From contig JAEZQV010000283.1 of assembly GCA_023441125.1 (NCBI GenBank), positions 1-20,082 on the forward strand: 20,082 nt of DNA, read 5' to 3'. Positions 14,801 through 20,082 of this stretch are shown here, in pieces. The position numbers and the translations under genes are program-made. This DNA comes from Bacillota bacterium. Its GTDB lineage: Bacteria > Bacillota_C > Negativicutes > Sporomusales > Sporomusaceae. Positions within the stretch are counted from its first letter, which is position 1. Every line of letters starts with the position of its first letter. The notes beneath the pieces are model-generated. The model worked only from the letters and a program-made list of their open reading frames with translations. It did no database searches and had not been told where the DNA came from.

Positions 14801-16211
14801 AACCGGTCAATTGATTATACTGTAGGCCCTCGATGGTACCGCCGGCCAGGGTTATGGCCCCGGAGCCGCGCAGCGAATTCCAGTCATTACCCTGACCACT
14901 AAAGGTTAGGGTGACATCCCCCCGCCCGCTGACACTTACCGGCAGTCCCGGGAAAGCGGCAACGTCAATATTGCTGGCGGCCAGTTGCCCTTGGTACTGC
15001 TGGCTCGCCAGGGACAATTCCCCCTGCCCCTGCACTTGGCCATCCGCCATCCGGGCCGTAAACTGATCAATATGTAGCACCTTGTCGGCTAATTTGATTT
15101 TAGCGCTGGCGGCCTGCAGGCGGTAACCGGCGATAGTGCCGTCGGCAACTGTAAGGCCGGCTGCCACATTCGGGTTCTCAATAGTACCGTCAACTGCAGC
15201 GTCAAACGCCACCAGACCGCTAAAGGGCAGAGTACTATTGAGTACGGCCGGATCAAAACCAGTGGACGCCACCTGCAGACTGAACACCGGCTGATCCCCG
15301 TCGATGGCTACTTTCCCGCGCACGGTGACCGGCTGACCGGCCACCAGGGCGTCGGCTCCCAGTATATATACATTATTATTTGTAAAACTAACCAGACCGT
15401 GCGCGCCGCTAACCGGCGTGCCGGCGACTTCGGCGGCCAGCTCCTGCAAGGCAAACTCACCGGCATAGCGCAGGCCGGCAGAGTCCTTGAGCAGGGTTAC
15501 GGTTACGCCGGTAAGCCGGCCGCCGGTAAATTTGAGGTCGGTCTTGTCCGGTAAAAGACTTTGATAGGCGGCCGGCTGCAGTTCATCGGCCGCAACAGTT
15601 AACGCCAGGTTGCCCGTCGAACCGGCAATCTGGCCCTCTACCCGCCAGGGTGAATCATTATGGCTGGCAGTTAACTTCAGCGCAGCGGTCTGACTGTCGC
15701 GGACATTCAGGCGGCCGGTAACTGCGGTAAAATCCCAGTCGCCATGGTACGACCGGATGTGAACAGCAGCCTCCTCCAGCGCAATTTCGCCGGTAAACTT
15801 GGGACTGTCCGGCTTGGACTCCTGCCGGAGGAACTCGGCATTCCAGCTTTTATCAGCTTCTTCCACCAACAGCAGTTGCGGCCGTACCAGGGTGACTTTA
15901 CGCACCGCGCCAAGCGCAGCCTGACCACGCAGCAAACTAAACAGGCTGTACTCCACGGTGGCTTGCTCAATAACGGCCAGTTCGCGGCCTTGTTTGTCAA
16001 ATATTGTTATGTCATCGACAGCAGCGGCTGTCAGTCCGGCCATCTGCACCCGGCCAACATCAACTCGGGTGCCTAACGCGGCGCTCATTTCAGCGGCCAG
16101 GGTACTTTCAATCCGGGCAAACACAGCCGGACTGTAAACCGACCACCACCCGACAAAGGACGCGCCCAGCACCAGCAATATTGTGGCTAAAATAATGGCT
16201 TTGCTTCGCAT
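11892..16211 (-). CDS. tamB: TamB-family (AsmA-like) intermembrane phospholipid transport protein
   Basis: TamB-family proteins span the periplasm as a long grooved beta-structure and carry phospholipid between membranes, in some species together with an Omp85 partner. This one has 1439 residues from the ATG at 16209-16211, chosen because AGGAGG lies 6 bases before it; a further ATG 21 bases upstream precedes that site and is rejected. An N-terminal anchor (about 4-26) is followed by an AsmA-like segment (VDVGRVQMAGLTAAAVDDI). Hundreds of residues of repetitive alternating beta-strands follow (LDGHVTVTEG, ASGILTSSGVML and similar units). The C-terminal TamB domain (about the last 350 residues) ends LTIETRFAF with a terminal Phe. 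It is somewhat longer than E. coli TamB (1259). No tamA lies next to it; bamA is two genes downstream. It follows the tolC terminator, but I see no convincing promoter in the 95-base gap. Confidence 0.93.
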   Translation of the reverse strand: MRSKAIILATILLVLGASFVGWWSVYSPAVFARIESTLAAEMSAALGTRVDVGRVQMAGLTAAAVDDITIFDKQGRELAVIEQATVEYSLFSLLRGQAALGAVRKVTLVRPQLLLVEEADKSWNAEFLRQESKPDSPKFTGEIALEEAAVHIRSYHGDWDFTAVTGRLNVRDSQTAALKLTASHNDSPWRVEGQIAGSTGNLALTVAADELQPAAYQSLLPDKTDLKFTGGRLTGVTVTLLKDSAGLRYAGEFALQELAAEVAGTPVSGAHGLVSFTNNNVYILGADALVAGQPVTVRGKVAIDGDQPVFSLQVASTGFDPAVLNSTLPFSGLVAFDAAVDGTIENPNVAAGLTVADGTIAGYRLQAASAKIKLADKVLHIDQFTARMADGQVQGQGELSLASQQYQGQLAASNIDVAAFPGLPVSVSGRGDVTLTFSGQGNDWNSLRGSGAITLAGGTIEGLQYNQLTGFVEKAGGSIQIRHFDMILPSGLLAASGTIEGDTLAIRLGGQGLELAELPFTAVNNYQFAGKTKFRGQLTGTTAKPQLSLNFTVDAFRLNQELLGQATGMLTAASDRIALAQVAITNGTARHELAGTIVLSGEQPVVDLAVTTHAARAETFARVLVPDVPITGNLEQQMTVTGPVNNLDIQGRVNLTAGSIAGYLVANAEGTYRRSNGVLTVDALTVQALTAKIKLAGTVAPDNSLNFAVTAENIDAARLQINYPYPVAGIFNLNGQVTGTIAKPQASGILTSSGVMLNGQELKNISASLNYDDGQAEITALRFNQGEGRYAFAGGFNLNSQDIDGHLQVAGGELAGILAIANVPDHGIHGTLNGEIVLTGNLHNPNVLLRGAITNGKLKNYLLDSVDIDAELANKVITINKFMAKQGLDGVLVAQGQADLNGKIDLEVGGRSIDTGILTALFDTTVETKGQFSFNAQATGTTVDPNVAVSLEVKNGSIANTEFDNLYGLLIFNKGSIHVNQLFVARGPYKASAYGVVPLRALNSQGRSQADITDTMDLKVRLDNADLSILPLLSHEVAWAVGPTTGELDIGGTLAQPLLDGHVTVTEGTVKLKALTDPIQNVGVDIQFKGDKINVNAFNGKMGGGSYSLAGSARVNGLALDDYNLTLTLNRLGIKHKYFSGPVDGILTLTSQHAKPHLYGRLTVDDATVNIPALPDSEPVAFDAGLDVELILGDKVRLYNPYLYDFRADGTVKFSGTLQRPEASGRIEARRGTVKYLTNRFTILSGSAEFTQYRSIVPVIKLQAQAKLERTTINLAINGPASAMDLTLTSEPAMSQQEIISLLTLRGSYFTKNDSTAHDSSFGRDELVSLLDAGLQMRFIAEVESSLQNALGVDELQLVRSSLFDSSSRSSRNDDQFQGYNIQIGKYLTDKLLINYSVGLDQHNNSFGFRYDLTKNIGIGGSVGGPTKSQLTIETRFAF

Positions 16212-16300
16212 CACGCGCCTCCTTGGCCTCATAGGTATTTAGTTTAGTTCGACGCCCCTGTCCTTTCTTCCTCTATGATATTCCTGGGAATTGGCTGCAA

Positions 16301-16342
16301 ATAAACAGAGGGCTGCTCTGCATTGTCGCAAAGCAGCCCTCT
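16301..16342 (-). terminator. Terminator-like hairpin after tolC
   Basis: A perfect 11-pair stem (AGAGGGCTGCT 16307-16317 with 16332-16342) with a 14-base loop is followed on the minus strand by TGTTTATTTG, a weak T tract. It begins about 12 bases after the tolC stop. It probably terminates tolC transcription with some readthrough to tamB. Confidence 0.75.
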
Positions 16343-16353
16343 TACTGTTTAAG

Positions 16354-17700
16354 TTATTGCACTGCCAGCCCCATGGCTTTATCCAGTTTAGCACGGCTGG
16401 TATTATAGTCATAAAGCGCCTGAACATAGTCGGTTTTGGCCGAAGTCAGGGCCACCTGGGAGTCAATGACGTCAAGGTTGGTGCCGACACCGGCGCTGTA
16501 GCGCACCTGCGCGATCTTGAAGTCCTCTTCGGCTTTGGTCACAGCCACTTTGCTGGTATCGATACGCTTCTCGGCTTCTTTCATGTTGAGATAGGCCTGG
16601 CGCACCTCGAGCTGGGCGGCGTCTTTAGCCTGCCGCAGCTGTTCATTAGCCTTGGTCAGGCTGGACTCGGCGCCTTTTACCTGGGACCGGGTCAGGCCGG
16701 CGTCAAACAGGTTATAACTGGCACTAACGCCAATGGTCCAGGTATTGTTGTCGGTACCGGGGAATTCATCATCATTCCAGTTTTCTGAGGCCGATGCGGC
16801 CACCGCCAGTTTACTGCCGCTTTTGGCCACCTTAATATCGGCTTTGGCGCTGTCAACCGCGGCATTGGCCTGGGCTAAATCAGGGCGGTTGGCCAGGGCA
16901 ACCTTAATGCAGTCTTCCAGACTTTGCCCGTACGCTGCATATTGTAAATCTTCTTTGACGGCAATCTCGGAATCGAGCGGCAGGCCAATCACGTTGTTAA
17001 AGCTGGATACCGCCAGTTCATAGGCGTTTTTGGCCTTAATCAGGCTTTGGTCCGCACTGGCTTTTTCCACTTCCGACCGCAGTACATCCGACTTGGCTAC
17101 TGTACCGGCATTATACTGAGCCTCCACGTTTTTCAGATGCGCTTCCAGCTGGCTTACGGATTCTTCACTCAGCTTAACGAGATTGCGGGTTTGCAGAATG
17201 CTGTAATAGCCGGTGGTAGCGTCGAGCTTAATCTGCTGCCGGCTTTCTTCCAGTCCGTAATCCGCTGATTGACGGCCAATCTCAGCTTTTTCAATCGTAC
17301 CTTCCAGTTTGCCGCCCGTATATAAAGGCACAGACAGGGTGGCATTATTGGCATATTTGGTAGTAAGATAGGACGAATAAGGCTCTTTGAAAAAACCGTT
17401 AGCATCGGAATAATAAGTCGCTGTGCCATCTGCCGTCTTGTAGCGGCTAGCATTATGCGAAAGCGTTACTGACGGCGCTTTGCCGGCCTTGGCCGCTTTA
17501 ATGTTCCACTCGGCTTTCTCCAGATCGGACTCCGACATTTTGATGGCCGGATTGGTTTTTAGCGCCATAGCAATGGCTTCATCCAGCGTAAGTTCCACCG
17601 GGGCGGCCATGCCGGGCAAAGCAAGCGCTACCAGCATGGTACCGGCAAGGAGCGCCGAGGCGCGTCTGGCCAGACTGCCGGTTAATGTAAATTTTGTCAT
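16354..17700 (-). CDS. tolC: TolC-family outer-membrane efflux/export duct
   Basis: TolC-family proteins form trimeric ducts through the outer membrane and periplasm for efflux pumps and type I secretion. The 448 residues start with a signal peptide (cut near GMAA, about residue 33). Two homologous halves follow, as expected: LTLDEAIAMALKTNPAI at 37-53 starts the first, and LEDCIKVALANRPDLAQA starts the second. Long heptad-rich helices alternate with short strands (ATLSVPLYTGG; TIGVSASYNLFDAGLTRSQV). The ending has the typical VRYSAGVGTNLDVIDSQVAL block. AGGAGG is 10 bases before the ATG. It has its own promoter and a palindromic operator, so it is regulated apart from mlaEFD. No inner-membrane pump gene is adjacent; whether it serves efflux or is an accessory of the Mla cluster is open. 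Confidence 0.95.
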   Translation of the reverse strand: MTKFTLTGSLARRASALLAGTMLVALALPGMAAPVELTLDEAIAMALKTNPAIKMSESDLEKAEWNIKAAKAGKAPSVTLSHNASRYKTADGTATYYSDANGFFKEPYSSYLTTKYANNATLSVPLYTGGKLEGTIEKAEIGRQSADYGLEESRQQIKLDATTGYYSILQTRNLVKLSEESVSQLEAHLKNVEAQYNAGTVAKSDVLRSEVEKASADQSLIKAKNAYELAVSSFNNVIGLPLDSEIAVKEDLQYAAYGQSLEDCIKVALANRPDLAQANAAVDSAKADIKVAKSGSKLAVAASASENWNDDEFPGTDNNTWTIGVSASYNLFDAGLTRSQVKGAESSLTKANEQLRQAKDAAQLEVRQAYLNMKEAEKRIDTSKVAVTKAEEDFKIAQVRYSAGVGTNLDVIDSQVALTSAKTDYVQALYDYNTSRAKLDKAMGLAVQ

Positions 17701-17739
17701 GGAAATAGGACCTCCTTGACGTGATCACTTTTTAGTGTT

Positions 17740-17753
17740 TGACTGTTCAGTCA
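17740..17753 (-). promoter_or_regulatory. Palindromic operator at the tolC transcription start
   Basis: TGACTGTTCAGTCA is a perfect 6-2-6 inverted repeat. It covers about +4 to +17 of the predicted tolC transcript, where a bound repressor would block RNA polymerase. TGACTG/CAGTCA half-sites are of the kind bound by TetR/AcrR-type efflux repressors. The class of regulator is inferred, and its gene is not in the window. Confidence 0.7.
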
Positions 17754-17763
17754 GATATTTATT

Positions 17764-17792
17764 ATTATATGTCCAACCCTAGGCAGTGTCAA
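17764..17792 (-). promoter_or_regulatory. Consensus sigma-A promoter of tolC
   Basis: TTGACA (17787-17792), a 17-base spacer and TATAAT (17764-17769) on the minus strand match the consensus at all twelve positions. The predicted start is near 17757, giving a leader of about 57 bases that holds the operator and the AGGAGG site. Confidence 0.93.
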
Positions 17793-17814
17793 CGAAAAAT
17801 ACATTAGAAACAGG

Positions 17815-19086
17815 TTAAAAAACCCTTCGAATACCAAAATAGGAGGTACTGTTATCCCGGCTGTTAACGTGTTCATTCTGACCAACAATAAAGGTGCCGG
17901 GCGCCACCTGGTACTGGGTCCGCAATTTAACCCGCACATCGTTGGGATCATACACATCCAGTGACAGCCGCAGCTGATCACTGAGTTTGGCATCCACCCC
18001 TACCCCGGCTTTGCTGTCAATAATGCCATACCGCTGATTAAACGCCGGGCTGCTTTTGCCAACCTGCAAATTCAGCTTGCTGTCTTCGCCGATATCATGG
18101 ACGCCGATTACGGCAAAATCTTTCGGCGATGTACTGACCGTGATGTCCGCGCTGTTTTGATAGCGGCGCTGGTCGGGATCGTACAAGGCTTCCACACTGG
18201 CTTCGGTTTTGATATCAGCCACCTTATTCAGCATTTGGTTGGCTTTGGCTGAGGCATCACGGGCGTTTTTCAGGGTTTCTTTCAGATTCTTCGCCGTTTC
18301 CGGATCGGTCACAACGCCTTCCAGCGCCGCCGCCATTTTTTCCACCCGGACACTGGTTTGCCGGAGAGCGGCAATGGTTTCCCGCAGGTCTTTGGCTGTC
18401 TGCCCATTATTATCAACAGCGGTTATCATGGTATCCACCCTGGCCGCCGTATCTTTCAGGCTCACCGACATGGCGCTCAGATTGCCGACCATGCTTGTCA
18501 CATCCCCCTGATTGGCTTCGGCCAGAGTGGCCAGCGTGGCCGTCAGCCGGTTCAGATTGGCCGTTATCTCGCGGGTGTTTAACGCGGTTTCTTTCAGCGC
18601 GGCCTTAATTTTGTCATCGGCGATCACATCATTCAGCGCCTTGACCAGAATCTTTATTTCCGCCAGGACCTGATTGGCCGAAACCATTAACTCGTCAAGT
18701 CCCTGGGGATTTTCACCGTATACCGTATCATGCGGCACCAGGAAGCCTTTTACTTCCCGGGGCGGCGTGATGTTGATAAACCGTTCGCCCAACAGTCCGT
18801 CCGAGCCGATGGTAAAGGCTGAACCGGCCGGTACTTTGACCCCGGGGAAAAATATAATTTCGGCTGCTACCCCCTCCGGCAGCACCCGGACTTCATTAAC
18901 CTTGCCCACTTCTACCCCGGCATAGCGGACAATATTCCCCGGTTTCAGACCGCTAACCTGCCCAAAAACCGCCTGAACCGGATAGCCTTTATCGCCAAAG
19001 CTGATGCCGCTCAGGTAGATAATCATCCCGGCCAGTAAGATAAGGCTAGCAAGGGACACGGCTCCAACCTTGGCCTCGGTATTCAT
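17815..19086 (-). CDS. mlaD: MlaD-type MCE protein with periplasmic helical stalk and C-terminal beta-barrel
   Basis: This MCE-domain protein of the MlaEFD phospholipid transporter is 423 residues long against about 180 in E. coli MlaD. An N-terminal membrane helix (about 8-27) is followed by the MCE domain (about 35-110: VSGLKPGNIVRYAGVEVGKV, then GSDGLLGERFINI). A long helical stalk with heptad-like repeats spans about 130-295. The last 110 residues form alternating amphipathic strands from ADITVSTSPKDFAVIGVHD to SYFGIRRVF, ending in Phe as outer-membrane barrels do. One chain could therefore reach from inner to outer membrane. This matches the MCE-plus-barrel MlaD known from the diderm Firmicute Veillonella parvula. 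Its ATG overlaps the mlaF stop (ATGA), indicating translational coupling. No clear terminator follows before the tolC promoter. Confidence 0.94.
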   Translation of the reverse strand: MNTEAKVGAVSLASLILLAGMIIYLSGISFGDKGYPVQAVFGQVSGLKPGNIVRYAGVEVGKVNEVRVLPEGVAAEIIFFPGVKVPAGSAFTIGSDGLLGERFINITPPREVKGFLVPHDTVYGENPQGLDELMVSANQVLAEIKILVKALNDVIADDKIKAALKETALNTREITANLNRLTATLATLAEANQGDVTSMVGNLSAMSVSLKDTAARVDTMITAVDNNGQTAKDLRETIAALRQTSVRVEKMAAALEGVVTDPETAKNLKETLKNARDASAKANQMLNKVADIKTEASVEALYDPDQRRYQNSADITVSTSPKDFAVIGVHDIGEDSKLNLQVGKSSPAFNQRYGIIDSKAGVGVDAKLSDQLRLSLDVYDPNDVRVKLRTQYQVAPGTFIVGQNEHVNSRDNSTSYFGIRRVF

Positions 19087-19841
19087 GTTCTGGACCTCCC
19101 TTTATTTTCCGGCAGCGTGGACGCTCCCCGGATAAACTTAGCCACAACCGGATTCTCCGACGCTTTTATCATCGCCGGTGTGCCGGTTTCAATAATGCTG
19201 CCGCCGTAGATCATGGCAATCCGGTCGGCAATGGCAAACGCGCTGTGCATATCGTGCGTAACTACTACGGAAGTAGAGTCTATCATGCGCCGGGTGCTGA
19301 CAATGAGTCTGTCAATGGTATTGGACATGATAGGATCCAGCCCGGCCGTCGGTTCATCGTACAGGACAATATGCGGATTGATGGCAATGGCCCGGGCCAG
19401 GCTCACCCGCTTCTTCATCCCGCCGGACAATTCATTGGGCATAGTATCCTCCTGACCCCGTAAGCCTACCATCCGCAGTTTGCGGCGCACGGTGCGTGCT
19501 ATCTCCTCTTCCGGCATGCTGGTATGCTGTCTAAGGCCAAAAGCAACATTCTCGCCAACAGACATCGAGTCAAACAAAGCGGAGTATTGGAACACCATGC
19601 CCATCTCTAACCTGATTTTATTTAACTCATCCTCCGTCATGGCGGTAATTTCCCGGCCATTGACCCAAATCTCACCGGAGGTGGGTTTTAACAAACCGAT
19701 GATCAGCCTGAGCAGCGTGCTTTTGCCAGACCCGCTGGGACCGATGATGACCATGATTTCACCCTGATTCACAGTCAGGTTGATATCCTTAAGCGTTTGC
19801 TGGCCGCGGAAATTCATATTGACATTAACAAGTTTAATCAT
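19083..19841 (-). CDS. mlaF: MlaF, ATPase of the phospholipid ABC transporter
   Basis: This is a 252-residue ABC ATPase from the ATG at 19839-19841, which follows a GGTGGGGG site at 5 bases; an in-frame GTG four codons upstream lies inside that site and is rejected. Walker A is GPSGSGKST (34-42), the Q-loop is FQYSALFDSM (Gln86), the signature is LSGGM (138-142), Walker B is IVLYDEPTAGLD (158-169) and the switch His is in VVTHD (His196). The FQ..ALFDSM..ENV block and the GGM signature are typical of the MlaF/Ttg2A subfamily. It powers lipid movement through MlaE and MlaD at the inner membrane. It lies 18 bases after mlaE and overlaps mlaD by four bases. Confidence 0.96.
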   Translation of the reverse strand: MIKLVNVNMNFRGQQTLKDINLTVNQGEIMVIIGPSGSGKSTLLRLIIGLLKPTSGEIWVNGREITAMTEDELNKIRLEMGMVFQYSALFDSMSVGENVAFGLRQHTSMPEEEIARTVRRKLRMVGLRGQEDTMPNELSGGMKKRVSLARAIAINPHIVLYDEPTAGLDPIMSNTIDRLIVSTRRMIDSTSVVVTHDMHSAFAIADRIAMIYGGSIIETGTPAMIKASENPVVAKFIRGASTLPENKGRSRT

Positions 19842-19859
19842 GACAGCCCCCACCTGGCA

Positions 19860-20082
19860 TTAACGGTATAGTGCTACCGATAAGAAATAATTACTGATGA
19901 AAATCAAGACAATGGCTAACACGACCGAGCCGGTGGTGGCCCGACCCACCCCTTCGGCACCGGCAGCTGTCGTGAGACCTTTATGGCAGCCGATAATGGC
20001 GACAATGGCCCCAAATACCATGGCTTTCACCAACCCGCCGGTAACATCGTGCGGAATGGCGAAGACTTTGATAGAGTTGAGA
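19860..20082 (-). CDS. mlaE: MlaE-family ABC permease, C-terminal 73 residues (5' end outside window)
   Basis: This partial frame entering from the right edge ends at TAA 19860-19862. The residues read DVTGGLVKAMVFGAIVAIIGC, then a glycine-rich turn with GAEGVGRATTGSVV, then a last membrane helix (VLAIVLIFISNYFLSVAL). This is the diagnostic C-terminal block of the MlaE/YrbE permease family, including the cytoplasmic loop that contacts MlaF. It is the inner-membrane subunit of the phospholipid transporter and the first visible gene of the mlaEFD operon. The start and N-terminal part cannot be assessed. Confidence 0.93.
   Translation of the reverse strand, partial: LNSIKVFAIPHDVTGGLVKAMVFGAIVAIIGCHKGLTTAAGAEGVGRATTGSVVLAIVLIFISNYFLSVALYR

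Noticed and set aside
16212..16232. Upstream ATG for tamB
   Set aside because: The AAGGAGG ribosome site lies inside this extension, so the ATG at 16211 is the real start.
17721..17728. GTGATCAC palindrome in the tolC leader as a second operator
   Set aside because: It is only 8 bases, a length common by chance, and the flanks do not extend the symmetry.

Overview
This window reads as part of the outer-membrane biogenesis cluster of a diderm Firmicute (Negativicutes, probably a Sporomusa-type organism). A Firmicutes-style Mla/Bam/Tam/Lpx gene set sits on one strand with strong Shine-Dalgarno sites, sigma-A type promoters and intrinsic terminators. There are three OmpH/Skp paralogues in a row, a BamA with only three POTRA domains, and an MlaD that ends in a beta-barrel. 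The genus is inferred; only the class-level call is well supported. Every gene I accept is on the minus strand, so transcription runs from high to low coordinates. I see no tRNA, rRNA, CRISPR array or mobile element, and no gene-free stretch above 300 bases.

Layout in transcription order. (1) 20082-17815: the end of the permease mlaE, the ATPase mlaF and mlaD, a minimal phospholipid-transport operon. (2) 17792-16301: a near-perfect sigma-A promoter with a palindromic operator at the start site, tolC, and a terminator. (3) 16211-11155: tamB, then a small sigma-70 family factor, then a weak terminator. (4) 11140-4241: a single-pass membrane protein of unknown function, bamA, a second POTRA-like/barrel protein that appears to start at an ATT codon, three OmpH-like proteins, lpxD, and a terminator. 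(5) 4171-2537: a small YjbH-like barrel, an LpxL-type acyltransferase, and a terminator. (6) 2425-1: a strong extended -10 promoter and a very large envelope protein (789 residues in the window, running off the left edge) with an FtsX-like outer part, a long helical periplasmic region and an EAA-like permease loop.

How the genes work together: BamA folds barrels supplied by periplasmic OmpH chaperones. TamB and MlaEFD move phospholipid between the membranes. TolC is the export duct. LpxD and the LpxL-type enzyme acylate lipid A. The sigma factor and the single-pass protein beside it may regulate the set (inference). The least explained genes are the 789+ residue protein, the 429-residue POTRA-like protein next to bamA, and the 195-residue membrane protein. 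The lpxC, fabZ, lpxA and lpxB genes are not in the window.
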